Source of the DNA: Candidatus Thioglobus autotrophicus
Lineage (GTDB): Bacteria; Pseudomonadota; Gammaproteobacteria; PS1; Pseudothioglobaceae
Assembly (NCBI RefSeq): GCF_001293165.1
Contig: NZ_CP010552.1
Location: 558,001-622,000, forward strand
Reading direction: 5' to 3'
Length of the DNA: 64,000 bases
Every line of letters begins with the position of its first letter. Position 1 is the stretch's first letter. The translations under genes were made by a program, and so were the position numbers. The notes below the pieces were generated by a model. That model ran no database searches, was not told the origin of the DNA, and saw only the letters and a program-made list of their open reading frames with translations. Shown piece by piece: positions 36,246 through 46,813 of this stretch.

Positions 36246-37751
36246 TTATCCGTTATGTCGCCGATACCCAATGGCTTCAATTAGATGGCGCTGCTCAACT
36301 TCTTGGGCATGATCTAAATCAGCAATGGTTCTAGCCACTTTTAAAATTCGGTGATAAGCTCTTGCCGAAAGGTGCAGTTTGTCAATCACACTCTCTAATA
36401 ATTGCTTATTATCTTTATCTAAAATAATCAGGTTATCAATCTCGTCTGGACTTAGACGATCATTTAATTTACCCTGTCTGTTTAGCTGCATATTATAACA
36501 ATCTAATACACGTGCTCTAATGGTTTCGCTATTTTCTATTGACTCACTTTTTTGAGCTAATAGCAGCTCTTTTGGCAAAGGTGGAACCTCTAATACCATA
36601 TCAATACGGTCTAATAATGGGCCCGAAATTTTAACTTGGTATTTTCGAATTTGATCCTGCGTACAATGACACTTGCTAGTACCATCGCCATAATACCCGC
36701 ACGGACAAGGGTTCATGGCAGCAACCAACTGAAAATTAGCCGGAAAAGTGACTTGTTGTTGTGCCCGTGAAACATGTATCTCGCCACTCTCTAAGGGTTG
36801 TCTTAAAGTTTCTAAAACCTGGCGCGGAAATTCAGGCAACTCATCTAAAAACAACACCCCTTCATGCGCAAGAGAAATCTCTCCCGGCCTAGGGTAAGAG
36901 CCGCCGCCAACCAATGAGACGGCTGAAGATGAATGATGTGGCGCTCGAAATGCTCGACGATACATTTGCGAGCTATCTAGTATTTTTCCAGCAATGGAAT
37001 AAATAGAAGCCCTTTGTAAAGCTTTCTCAGTGCTCAAGGGTGGTAGTATCGAAGGCAGCCTTTCTGCCAACATGGTTTTGCCAGAGCCTGGTGTACCGCG
37101 CAATAAAATATTATGCCCGCCACTAGCCGCAACTTCCAATGCGCGTTTAGCCTGATATTGGCCTTTAACCTGCGAAAAATCATTCGCATAAATTGCTTGA
37201 AATTCACTCGGGGTTGAGCACTGCTCAGGCTCGCCCACACCTGATAAAAATTCACAAACTTGCAACAAATGCTTAGCTGGAAATATTTTTGCCTGTTCAG
37301 CCAGAGCACATTGTGCATAATCATCAGCGGGAATAACCAGTGTGTGTTTGGCCTTGTGCGCCTCAATAATAGCCGGCAGTAGGCCCTCAGTCGTATGCAA
37401 CAAGCCGTCCAAACCTAGCTCGCCATAGAATTCAATCTTTGTTATATCAACTTCAGGTTTAACTTGGCCAGAGGCCAGCAGTATGCCAAGTGCAATAGGC
37501 AAATCATAGCGTCCACCACGCTTGGGCAGGTTGGCCGGTGCCAAGCTAACAGTAATACGCCCTTTGGGGGATTTAAAACGTGAATTAATCAGAGCAGATC
37601 GAACTCGATCTTTACTTTCTTTGAGTGCACCTTCAGGCAATCCAACAATAGAAAACCCAGGCAAGCCACCAGAAATATGCACTTCAATGGTAACTATTGG
37701 CGCATCAAGCCCTGTTGAGGCGCGCGTAAAAATTTTAGCCAGTTGACTCAC
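36246..37751 (-). CDS. comM: ComM/YifB family Mg-chelatase-like AAA+ ATPase
   Basis: A 501-residue protein. The N-terminal Lon-like ChlI fold ([31 protein letters not shown]) comes first. The AAA+ core with Walker [18 protein letters not shown] and [10 protein letters not shown] follows, and a C-terminal domain ends [17 protein letters not shown]. ComM is a branch-migration helicase that integrates heterologous DNA in natural transformation. I chose the GTG at 37751, giving a four-base overlap with tsaD and the usual family N terminus; an upstream in-frame start at 37778 is less likely. With type IV pilus genes in the same window, competence is plausible. Confidence 0.92.
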   Translation of the reverse strand: MSQLAKIFTRASTGLDAPIVTIEVHISGGLPGFSIVGLPEGALKESKDRVRSALINSRFKSPKGRITVSLAPANLPKRGGRYDLPIALGILLASGQVKPEVDITKIEFYGELGLDGLLHTTEGLLPAIIEAHKAKHTLVIPADDYAQCALAEQAKIFPAKHLLQVCEFLSGVGEPEQCSTPSEFQAIYANDFSQVKGQYQAKRALEVAASGGHNILLRGTPGSGKTMLAERLPSILPPLSTEKALQRASIYSIAGKILDSSQMYRRAFRAPHHSSSAVSLVGGGSYPRPGEISLAHEGVLFLDELPEFPRQVLETLRQPLESGEIHVSRAQQQVTFPANFQLVAAMNPCPCGYYGDGTSKCHCTQDQIRKYQVKISGPLLDRIDMVLEVPPLPKELLLAQKSESIENSETIRARVLDCYNMQLNRQGKLNDRLSPDEIDNLIILDKDNKQLLESVIDKLHLSARAYHRILKVARTIADLDHAQEVEQRHLIEAIGYRRHNG

Positions 37752-38773
37752 ACCGCCTCCAAATCTTCTAGACTCCATCTGGGTTGAATGGTGATTTCAT
37801 CACTGTTTGTTGCCTGTCCTTTACTTAGGCGAAGATGCCCTGCAAGCGCGATCATAGCGCCATTATCAGTGCAAAATTCTTGGCGCGGATAAAACACCTG
37901 AGCACCTTGCTTTAAACCCATTGCATCTAACTCTTGGCGTAGCGCTAGATTAGCGCTAACACCGCCTGCTACTACCAATGTTGCTCTGCCTGTTTGCTCT
38001 AAAGCGCGGCGACATTTAATCATCAAGGTTGAGGTTACTGCCACCTCAAAGGCTTTGGCAATATTAGCCTTTTGCTCAGGATATTTAGCAAACGTATTGC
38101 GTGCAAATGTTTTCAGGCCACTAAAACTAAAATCCAGCCCTGGACGATCAATCATAGGTCTTGGAAACTTAAAAGCATTTGCATCACCCTGCTGGGCGAG
38201 TTCGGCTAAAGCTGGGCCGCCTGGATATCCCAAGCCTAAAATTTTGGCCGTTTTATCAAAGGCTTCGCCAACTGCATCGTCTAGAGATTCGCCCAAAATC
38301 TGGTACTCACCAATCGCCTTAACATCAATCAACATAGTGTGTCCGCCCGATACTAATAAAGCCACAAACGGAAAGCTAGGCACCTTCTCTTCTAACAAAG
38401 GTGCCAATAAATGCCCTTCCATATGGTGTACACCAAGTGAAGGGATTTTAAGACTCCAGGCCAATGATTTTGCCACTGCACTACCCACCAACAAAGCCCC
38501 GGCAAGACCAGGGCCTGCCGTATACGCAACGCCACTGATATCGCTTAATGTTAAGTGTGTATCAGCAAGCACTGATTTAATTAATGGCAGGGCGCGCTGA
38601 ATATGATCGCGAGATGCTAGCTCAGGAACCACGCCGCCATATTCGCAATGAATCTCTACTTGAGAAAACAACTGGTGACCAATCAGGCCTTTTTCACTAT
38701 GATATAGGCCGATGCCTGTTTCATCACAAGAGCTTTCAACACCTAAGGTAATAAAGGGCTTAATAGCCGACAC
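37748..38773 (-). CDS. tsaD: tRNA N6-threonylcarbamoyladenosine transferase subunit TsaD
   Basis: A 341-residue ASKHA-fold protein (formerly Gcp). It opens [14 protein letters not shown]. The metal-binding HMEGH (His117, His121), VSGGHTML and [13 protein letters not shown] motifs are all present, then [12 protein letters not shown] and [10 protein letters not shown]. It acts with TsaB/TsaE to make t6A37, the substrate of TcdA encoded at the left edge. It starts with GTG inside the end of lptB (14-base overlap). Confidence 0.96.
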   Translation of the reverse strand: MSAIKPFITLGVESSCDETGIGLYHSEKGLIGHQLFSQVEIHCEYGGVVPELASRDHIQRALPLIKSVLADTHLTLSDISGVAYTAGPGLAGALLVGSAVAKSLAWSLKIPSLGVHHMEGHLLAPLLEEKVPSFPFVALLVSGGHTMLIDVKAIGEYQILGESLDDAVGEAFDKTAKILGLGYPGGPALAELAQQGDANAFKFPRPMIDRPGLDFSFSGLKTFARNTFAKYPEQKANIAKAFEVAVTSTLMIKCRRALEQTGRATLVVAGGVSANLALRQELDAMGLKQGAQVFYPRQEFCTDNGAMIALAGHLRLSKGQATNSDEITIQPRWSLEDLEAV

Positions 38774-39494
38774 TAGACTCGCCTAAATAGACTTTTTTAA
38801 CTTCTGAATTATCAAGAATAGCTTGTTTATCGCCCCTGGCAATAATATTCCCACCATGTAAAACATAGGAGTGATCACAAGTATCAAGCATTTCTCGATA
38901 ATTATGATCTGTAATTAACACGCCAATACCTTTATCCTTTAAATGGTAAATAATTTGCTGAATATCGCCCACAGAAATTGGGTCCACCCCTGCAAATGGC
39001 TCATCTAGTAGGACAAATTTTGGATCCATTGCTAGCGCTCTAGCAATCTCAACTCGACGCCTTTCTCCACCTGAAAGACTCAGGCCGTCAATATGACGAA
39101 TATGTTCAATATGAAATTCAGATAACAACTCTTCTAGACGATGCTTTCTTTGCGGCTTATCTAAGGCACTATTTAATTCCAAAACAGCCAAAATATTATC
39201 CTCAACTGACAGCTTTCGAAAAATTGAAGGCTCTTGTGGTAAATATCCTAAGCCCAATTTAGAGCGTTTATGCATAGGCATTTTGCTCACCTTAACCCCG
39301 TCAATAAAGACTTGGCCTTTATCTGCCCGAACCAAGCCACATGCAATATAAAAACAGGTCGTTTTACCAGCGCCATTAGGACCTAACAAGCCCACAATTT
39401 CACCGGACTTAACCTCAAACGAGACGTCGGAAACCACTTCACGTCGGGCGTATTTTTTAGAGATATGGGTAACAGTGAGTGTGCTTGATGACAT
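38760..39494 (-). CDS. lptB: LPS export ABC transporter ATPase LptB
   Basis: A 244-residue ATPase. Walker A is GPNGAGKTT, the Q-loop [16 protein letters not shown] is characteristic of LptB, the signature is [15 protein letters not shown], Walker B is [13 protein letters not shown], and the H-loop is ITDHNYRE. With LptFG it drives lipopolysaccharide transport to the outer membrane. lptA, lptC and rpoN, its usual neighbours, are not adjacent; instead it leads tsaD-comM-hisA-rnfH. Confidence 0.95.
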   Translation of the reverse strand: MSSSTLTVTHISKKYARREVVSDVSFEVKSGEIVGLLGPNGAGKTTCFYIACGLVRADKGQVFIDGVKVSKMPMHKRSKLGLGYLPQEPSIFRKLSVEDNILAVLELNSALDKPQRKHRLEELLSEFHIEHIRHIDGLSLSGGERRRVEIARALAMDPKFVLLDEPFAGVDPISVGDIQQIIYHLKDKGIGVLITDHNYREMLDTCDHSYVLHGGNIIARGDKQAILDNSEVKKVYLGESSVGY

Positions 39495-39529
39495 GATAAA
39501 TTGATTTATTTTCTATAAGATATCTTACC

Positions 39530-40282
39530 CTAAATAAGTCGGATTTGTTTAGAGCTACAGACCTCAATCAACTGTCCATTCACCTCTACTATTAGCATTC
39601 CTTGGGAATTAATACCCTTGACTACGCCAATCAATTTTTGATTATTTATATCCAACTCTACTTGCTTATTTGTTAAATAATCCACTTGTTGCCATGACTT
39701 TAGAAAATAAGCAAGGCCGTGAGAGGCGAATAATTGGCAATTTTTTAAAATATGGTTGATTAATAAAGCGGATAAATCTTCAATAGCTGGCGGCTTTTGG
39801 ATGATACTGGCTAAATCAATCCAAGGGGAGTCGCATTCAAAATTTTGCCTCAAATCATAATTTAAACCAAGCCCGATAACAACAGATTGATATTGGCCTT
39901 GTAATGTATTTTCAATTAAAATACCCGCTAGTTTTTTCTGACCAACAAATACATCATTTGGCCATTTAAGCTTTACTTGGCTAATACCGAGCGCTTCCAG
40001 TGCGCTAACCACACCAAGCCCAATCACTAAACTCAAGCCGTTCAGCGATAAATCTACGCCAAAAACATGGCGAATAGACAACAACACACTAGCATCTTTT
40101 TGACTCAGCCAGCTACGATCATACTGACCTTTCCCCTGTGTTTGCTCACTAGTAATGCAAATTTGGGTGGTTTGTGAAAATGCGAGCGCCGACAGGTAGT
40201 CATTCGTACTCGCTATTGAATCAAAAGCAAAACACTCAACTGCTGGTTTAATTTGAGCGGCTAGATTAGAATAATTAGCCAT
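39530..40282 (-). CDS. birA: biotin--[acetyl-CoA-carboxylase] ligase BirA (no DNA-binding domain)
   Basis: A 250-residue class I biotin protein ligase. The substrate-binding segments STNDYL, QTQGKGQYDRSW, KWPNDVFVGQKKLAGILIE and VIGLGLNYD are in order, and a C-terminal SH3-like domain closes it. The N-terminal helix-turn-helix of E. coli BirA is absent, so it should biotinylate but not repress. I chose the ATG at 40282; an earlier in-frame codon at 40312 would overlap dgkA further. As chosen the overlap is 22 bases. Confidence 0.88.
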   Translation of the reverse strand: MANYSNLAAQIKPAVECFAFDSIASTNDYLSALAFSQTTQICITSEQTQGKGQYDRSWLSQKDASVLLSIRHVFGVDLSLNGLSLVIGLGVVSALEALGISQVKLKWPNDVFVGQKKLAGILIENTLQGQYQSVVIGLGLNYDLRQNFECDSPWIDLASIIQKPPAIEDLSALLINHILKNCQLFASHGLAYFLKSWQQVDYLTNKQVELDINNQKLIGVVKGINSQGMLIVEVNGQLIEVCSSKQIRLI

Positions 40283-40617
40283 GTGATAACCAGCAATACT
40301 AATGAAAGCCAAACTGCCGCTGAACCCATATCTTTAGCAGCGCCTGATAAGGCGTGATAGTCGTCTCCAATACGATCTATTGCTGCCTCAATGGCAGAAT
40401 TAAGCATTTCTACAATTAACACCAAAAAAACAACAGCAATGAGTGCGAATTTTTCCAGAGGAGAGCTGCCTAAAATCAATGCTAACGGGATCAAAACAAA
40501 CGCCAACCAGACTTCTTGCCTGAAAGCGGCTTCAGATTGATAGCAGGTTTTAAGGCCTTTTATTGAAAATTCAAACGCCTTAAAAATTCTCTTAAGACCA
40601 ACAGCTTCATTTTTCAC
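40261..40617 (-). CDS. dgkA: diacylglycerol kinase DgkA
   Basis: A 118-residue trimeric membrane kinase with a GTG start and three hydrophobic helices. AAFRQE near the N terminus and the signature EMLNSAIEAAIDRI, containing the catalytic Glu, identify it. It recycles diacylglycerol from lipid-modified periplasmic glycans to phosphatidate. It is divergent from truA across 56 bases. Confidence 0.94.
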   Translation of the reverse strand: MKNEAVGLKRIFKAFEFSIKGLKTCYQSEAAFRQEVWLAFVLIPLALILGSSPLEKFALIAVVFLVLIVEMLNSAIEAAIDRIGDDYHALSGAAKDMGSAAVWLSLVLLVITWLIILI

Positions 40618-40673
40618 AAGTGGCTCATTAGATGGTTAAAATAGTTAAATCAATTTTACACATAAGTTTAATT

Positions 40674-41441
40674 ATGAAAATAGCATTAGGCGTTGAATAC
40701 ATGGGCACTGATTTTCATGGCTGGCAATTGCAAAAGTCAGGCATTCGTACTGTGCAACAGGTGGTTGAAAAAGCACTTTCAAAAATTGCTGATCATCCAG
40801 TGAGGGTTTTTTGCTCGGGTAGAACTGATGCAGGTGTGCATGCTATTGAACAAGTTATTCATTTTGAAACTCACGTTGATCGCGAAGACAAGGCCTGGCT
40901 GTTTGGGGGTAATGTCAACTTGCCTTATGATGTGAATTTCACCTGGGCAAAACGTGTTGATGATGACTTTCATGCTCGTTTTAATGCGCATGCCAGGCGC
41001 TATCATTACAAAATTCATAATGCCAAAGTGCGCTCTGCCATTATTGGCCGACACTCTCTCTGGGAGCCAAGAGCACTTAATATTGAGGATATGAGTGAAG
41101 CAGCACAATACCTTCTAGGAGAGCATGACTTTTCTGCTTTTAGAGGGAGCTTATGCCAGGCGAAATCTCCTATTAAAACCATTGAATTTATTCGCTTAAG
41201 TAGGCACAATGACGAAATATTACTAGATATTAAAGCCAATGCGTTTTTACATCATATGGTTAGAAACATTGTTGGCACACTACTCAAGGTGGGCAAGGGT
41301 GAGCGCCCTGTCGAATGGGTGCAAACCGTATTAGCCTCGAAACAACGCAAAGAGGCTGGTGCAACAGCCCAGCCTCAAGGTTTATATTTTGTTAAAGCGT
41401 TTTACGAATCTAGAACACAAGGTTCATCATTGTCATCATAA
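40674..41441 (+). CDS. truA: tRNA pseudouridine(38-40) synthase TruA
   Basis: A 255-residue synthase. The catalytic Asp52 is in SGRTDAGVHA. MKIALGVEYMGTDFHGWQ is the typical start, and RYHYKI, ARRY, FSAFRGS and FLHHMVRNIVGTLL complete the family pattern. I chose the ATG at 40674; an upstream start at 40632 adds 14 unsupported residues. Its 3' end overlaps the convergent SLC13 transporter gene by 32 bases. Confidence 0.95.
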   Translation: MKIALGVEYMGTDFHGWQLQKSGIRTVQQVVEKALSKIADHPVRVFCSGRTDAGVHAIEQVIHFETHVDREDKAWLFGGNVNLPYDVNFTWAKRVDDDFHARFNAHARRYHYKIHNAKVRSAIIGRHSLWEPRALNIEDMSEAAQYLLGEHDFSAFRGSLCQAKSPIKTIEFIRLSRHNDEILLDIKANAFLHHMVRNIVGTLLKVGKGERPVEWVQTVLASKQRKEAGATAQPQGLYFVKAFYESRTQGSSLSS

Positions 41442-43353
41442 CAATCAAGAATAAGACCGTCATTACACCACCTGCCTTAATAAAGTCAGCCACCTTATAG
41501 CCACCTGGACCCATAATGAGCGCATTAACTTGGTGCGTTGGAATCAAGAACGAGTTAGATGTTGCAATAGCTACTGTGAGTGCATAGATGGCTGGATCTG
41601 CACCCACCTGAATAGCAATATTAACTGCAATTGGCACCAAAAGAATAGTAGCACCAACATTGGACATAACCAAAGTGAAGAAAGTTGCTAGTACAGCAAT
41701 CGACGCCAAAATAACCCAAGGTGCCATATCGCCAACCACTTTCACAGTTTCCTGAGCAATCCATAAAGCCGTACCTGTTTTAGAAACAGCCAAGCCTAGT
41801 GGAATTAAACTGGCTAACAAAAATACTGTTTTCCACGAAACCGCTCTATAGGCTTCTTCAATTTTAAGCACCTTCGTCAGAATCATGCCTAGTGCACCAG
41901 TCATTAATGCAATAGAGAGTCTAATATCTGTAAATAAAATTAAAAATAGGGCGATAGCAAAGAAAATACCAGCCCATTTAACCTTTTCAGGGCGAGACTC
42001 TTCTTGCACAGGATACTCTGATGTAACAACAATAAAATCGGTGTTATTTTGTAGGCGCTCTAAGTCTTCCCAACATACATGCGAAACCAGGGTATCGCCT
42101 GATTGAAATGGAAGGTCACGAATCCCTTCACCCTCTTTTAAAGTTTTACCACCACGATGGAGTGCAACCATGGCAAGGCCGTAAGTTTTTCTAAGCCAAA
42201 CATCTCGTGCAGTTTTGCCGATCAGTGTTGAATTTGGTGGAATGACCAGCTCAGCAGTACCGCAGTTTTGTGTTGACAGAAGGTCTGAAAATTTTTCAAT
42301 TTTATCGGATAGATCTAGTTTGAAGCCTTCAACAAAGCTATCTAAATCTTCTTTAGAGGTTAGTAATCCAAGCGTCATATTGGCTTCAATAGCAGTACTA
42401 CGATCAACTGAATCGTGCCCAACTAAGCTATTATTATTAGCATCTTGAATGGCAACAATTCTGACGCGTGAAATGGTTTCAATATCGTCAAGTTTCATGC
42501 CCACCAAATCGCTGGTTGCAGGTACGCTTACTTCAAATAAATCGTAATTAATTTTATAAACTTCTTGAAAATGCTCAATCGCAGATACTGACTCTGACTG
42601 ATCTTCTTTAACTGTTGGCAATACCCATTTCCCAGCTACCACAAAATAAATAATACCCGTTGCCACTAAAGCAATACCAATTGGCGTCACTGAAAACAAA
42701 CCCCAAGTTTCCATCTGATTTTCAACAGGCAAACCTTGGTTCGTTGTTAGAATCAAGTCATTCAGCAAGATCAATGGACTTGACCCTACCATGGTCATCG
42801 TACCACCCAAAATCGCCGTGAAACCCATTGGCATTAAAAGCCTAGACATTGGAACACCTGAGCGAGAAGAAATCCTGCTCACTACTGGAATAAATAAGGC
42901 CGCTGCGCCCACGTTTTGCATAAAGGAAGAAATAAATCCCACCGTTGAAGAAACAATCGGAATAATTCTTGTTTCAGAGCGTCCGCCTACTCTCAGAATA
43001 AAAGCAGCCACTTTAGTCATAAGCCCTGTCTTATCAAGACCGGCACCAATAATCATCACGGCCACAATTGACATAACTGCATTCGATGAAAATCCATCAA
43101 ATAATTGTTCATTATCAACCAAACCACTCTCAAGACCCATTAGGGTATAAACCAACGGCAGTGATGTTAAGCCTAATACAACCATAATCGTAATAGCTGC
43201 CTCATCCACCTCTACCACTTCAAAGGCAAAAAGGAAAATGGTTAATAATAAAATACCTAGCATCCAAGCAATTGGCGCTGTAGGAGCAACAAGAGCGAGC
43301 CACAAGCCAAAGACTAGAAATATAATAGCTGCAATTATTTTTTTATTTAACAT
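41410..43353 (-). CDS. SLC13/DASS family transporter with two TrkA-C (RCK_C) domains
   Basis: A 647-residue inner-membrane protein. Helices run from residue 5 to about 240, with the first transport signature FMQNVGAAALFIPVV and re-entrant GTMTMVGSSPLILLN. A cytoplasmic insert near 270-450 contains two TrkA-C-like units (SVPATSDLVGMKLDDIE and VIPPNSTLIGKTARDVWL). The second helix bundle has MSNVGATILLVPIAVNIA and TSNSFLIPTHQVNALIMGPGGY. Such proteins carry sulfate, thiosulfate or dicarboxylates with Na+. It is divergent from the carbonic anhydrase gene, and a GAGGGA ribosome site precedes the start. The substrate is unproven. Confidence 0.87.
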   Translation of the reverse strand: MLNKKIIAAIIFLVFGLWLALVAPTAPIAWMLGILLLTIFLFAFEVVEVDEAAITIMVVLGLTSLPLVYTLMGLESGLVDNEQLFDGFSSNAVMSIVAVMIIGAGLDKTGLMTKVAAFILRVGGRSETRIIPIVSSTVGFISSFMQNVGAAALFIPVVSRISSRSGVPMSRLLMPMGFTAILGGTMTMVGSSPLILLNDLILTTNQGLPVENQMETWGLFSVTPIGIALVATGIIYFVVAGKWVLPTVKEDQSESVSAIEHFQEVYKINYDLFEVSVPATSDLVGMKLDDIETISRVRIVAIQDANNNSLVGHDSVDRSTAIEANMTLGLLTSKEDLDSFVEGFKLDLSDKIEKFSDLLSTQNCGTAELVIPPNSTLIGKTARDVWLRKTYGLAMVALHRGGKTLKEGEGIRDLPFQSGDTLVSHVCWEDLERLQNNTDFIVVTSEYPVQEESRPEKVKWAGIFFAIALFLILFTDIRLSIALMTGALGMILTKVLKIEEAYRAVSWKTVFLLASLIPLGLAVSKTGTALWIAQETVKVVGDMAPWVILASIAVLATFFTLVMSNVGATILLVPIAVNIAIQVGADPAIYALTVAIATSNSFLIPTHQVNALIMGPGGYKVADFIKAGGVMTVLFLIVMMTMMNLVF

Positions 43354-43584
43354 GAATTCCCTCGCTCTTAAGATCAGATAATAAGCCTATTATTATAATG
43401 TATTTATAATATTATTGATTGCTAACATTCTTAAAAACTCCCAATTAAAGCCAAAGAAGTGCCTATTATTTGTATTTTAATGGCAAATTATTCATTTTTT
43501 AAATCCATACTTTTAAATGTTTACTGGCATGATTATGATAAAATTTTGTCAAAAATATAAGTTGAATCAACCAAGCAAGGAAAA

Positions 43585-44241
43585 ATGTGTAATCAACACG
43601 ACCGTAACGAAGACATTAATCAACTGTTTATTAACAATAATAAATGGGTAGATGAAATCAATCAGCGCGATGCGTCATTCTTTTCTAACCTCTCTAAACA
43701 ACAAGCACCTGATTACCTGTGGATTGGCTGTTCTGATAGCCGAGTCCCAGCCAATGAACTAGTAAAAATGGACCCTGGAACTATTTTCGTACATCGTAAT
43801 ATCGCTAACTTGGTTAACTCAAGTGATATGAATATCTTGGCTGTCATTCAGTATGCGGTTGAAATTCTTAAAGTTAAACACATTATTGTTAATGGACATT
43901 ACGGCTGTGGTGGCGTCCAAGCGGCTATCAATACTAGTAATCCTGATCTCATTGACAACTGGATTAGAGCCATACGTAAGTACTATCAACGCGCCAAAAA
44001 TGAGCTAAAAAACCTCTCTAAAGAGGAGCAGGTTGACAAGCTTTGTGAGATTAATGTGGTTGAACAGGTGCGCAATATATGCCATATTCCGGTTATTAAA
44101 AAAGCTTGGAGAGATGGTCAAGCTTTGTCTGTTCACGGCTTTATTTATGATATTAAGGACGGACACTTACACAATCTAAATGTCACTATTGACAATAGCG
44201 ATGATGCTGAAAAAATGGTCTCTAGAGAGTCAAGTTTTTAA
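43585..44241 (+). CDS. can: beta-class carbonic anhydrase
   Basis: A 218-residue zinc enzyme that interconverts CO2 and bicarbonate. Zinc ligands Cys49 (CSDSR, with Asp51 and Arg53), His105 and Cys108 (HYGCGG) are present. VHRNIAN and the long C-terminal helix region KKAWRDGQALSVHGFIYDIKDG match E. coli Can. No signal peptide, so it is cytoplasmic. An AAGGAAAA ribosome site precedes the ATG. A 231-base intergenic region separates it from the divergent SLC13 transporter. Confidence 0.95.
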   Translation: MCNQHDRNEDINQLFINNNKWVDEINQRDASFFSNLSKQQAPDYLWIGCSDSRVPANELVKMDPGTIFVHRNIANLVNSSDMNILAVIQYAVEILKVKHIIVNGHYGCGGVQAAINTSNPDLIDNWIRAIRKYYQRAKNELKNLSKEEQVDKLCEINVVEQVRNICHIPVIKKAWRDGQALSVHGFIYDIKDGHLHNLNVTIDNSDDAEKMVSRESSF

Positions 44242-44266
44242 AGATTAAAAAAATCAATAATCTCTG

Positions 44267-44806
44267 CTAGAAATTCTCATCCCAGTCAACCAAAATTTGG
44301 CGCTTATCCATATCAATTGATATTAAAAATGGTTCAATATAAGGCACCCAGTGCTCTTTATTGTCCTTGCTTGACGAGGACTCTGTTCCAGCGCTAACAA
44401 CCATGACTTTATTAGAGCCGGTATCAACCATATAAGCAATCTCACCCAAAACAATCCCTTGGCAATTAACAACTTCTAGCCCTGTTAATTCATCCCAATA
44501 ATATTCTCCTTCTGGCAGCTTGGGTAATTGCGATTTTTCAATATACAGCTCAGTGCCGATATAGTCTCTAGCTACCTCGCGATCATTAACGTTTTTAAGC
44601 TGTGCAACAATCGTTTTGGCCTGAACCCGTCCTTTGACAATTTCTAAGGTAGTCCAGGCGCCATTTACTTTAATGTGCCAAGGCTGATAAGAAAGAATAT
44701 TTTTTCTAGGATGGGCGTGAGAAAATATTTTCACCCATCCCTGGACGCCAAAAAGGCCATTAATCTGTCCGATCAATAGCCTTTTATTGTCGAGAGGTTG
44801 GTCCAC
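44267..44806 (-). CDS. rimM: 16S rRNA processing protein RimM
   Basis: A 179-residue ribosome assembly factor for the 30S head. The N-terminal RimM domain has LIGQINGLFGVQGWVKIFSHA, and the PRC-barrel begins YYWDELTGLEVVN, ending with EHWVPYIEPFLISIDMDKRQILVDWDENF. It binds S19. It follows rpsP by three bases, the conserved order, but trmD and rplS do not follow: the next gene is the convergent carbonic anhydrase. Confidence 0.95.
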   Translation of the reverse strand: MDQPLDNKRLLIGQINGLFGVQGWVKIFSHAHPRKNILSYQPWHIKVNGAWTTLEIVKGRVQAKTIVAQLKNVNDREVARDYIGTELYIEKSQLPKLPEGEYYWDELTGLEVVNCQGIVLGEIAYMVDTGSNKVMVVSAGTESSSSKDNKEHWVPYIEPFLISIDMDKRQILVDWDENF

Positions 44807-44809
44807 TAC

Positions 44810-45253
44810 TTACTCAGCAGCCGTCTCTTCCTCTGTTGCTGCTGCCGCTTCTGCTTCTGCAGCCGCTTTAGCCTCCGCAGCTTCAGCTGCTTTCGCTTCA
44901 GCCTCAGCTTTCGCTTCTTCATCAGCTTTTGCCTTAGCTTCAGCTGCTAGCTTAGCTGCAACTGCTGCCGCTCTAGCTTCTTGAGCCGCAACACGCTTTT
45001 CACGAATTGAAGGATCTTTAAATTCTTTTACAAGTTGTTTAACACGATCAGACACTTGTGCACCTTTTGATGCCCAGTAATCTAATCTGTCTTCTTCGAT
45101 AGTAAGCCTAACCTCTTGTCCACGAGCAACTGGATTAAAATATCCGATACGCTCGATATAACCACTGTCTCTACGCTTTCTAGAGTCTGTTGCTACAATT
45201 GAATAAAAAGGTTTTTTCTTGGCTCCACCGCGGGCTAGTCTAATTTTAACCAT
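44810..45253 (-). CDS. rpsP: 30S ribosomal protein S16 with a long Ala/Glu/Lys-rich tail
   Basis: The first ~82 residues are a normal S16 ([43 protein letters not shown]). It then continues for about 65 residues made almost only of Ala, Glu, Lys and some Asp/Thr, predicted as a long charged helix or coiled coil. Typical bacterial S16 is 80-90 residues. An AGGAG ribosome site precedes the ATG. The GC-rich Ala codons in the tail raise local GC above its neighbours. Confidence 0.95.
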   Translation of the reverse strand: MVKIRLARGGAKKKPFYSIVATDSRKRRDSGYIERIGYFNPVARGQEVRLTIEEDRLDYWASKGAQVSDRVKQLVKEFKDPSIREKRVAAQEARAAAVAAKLAAEAKAKADEEAKAEAEAKAAEAAEAKAAAEAEAAAATEEETAAE

Positions 45254-45310
45254 GGGTTTTTTGCTCCTGTGTTTATTAAAAGCTTACACCGAAAAGGTAT
45301 AAGACGCGAG

Positions 45311-46703
<1,393 letters not shown>

Positions 46704-46813
46704 CTAAAAACTGCCTTGTATTTCATAATATGACAAATAAAAACTATAATATGAAAAACTTGGTAGTAATAAAATGATAGAATTATACGCTTTATTACTG
46801 ACGAGAAAACACA

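Noticed and set aside
38055-38600. 181-codon plus-strand open frame
   Set aside because: It is antisense to tsaD, which has all family motifs.
44787-44984. Ala/Ser-rich open frame on the plus strand
   Set aside because: It is the antisense of the Ala/Glu/Lys tail of rpsP and has no ribosome site.
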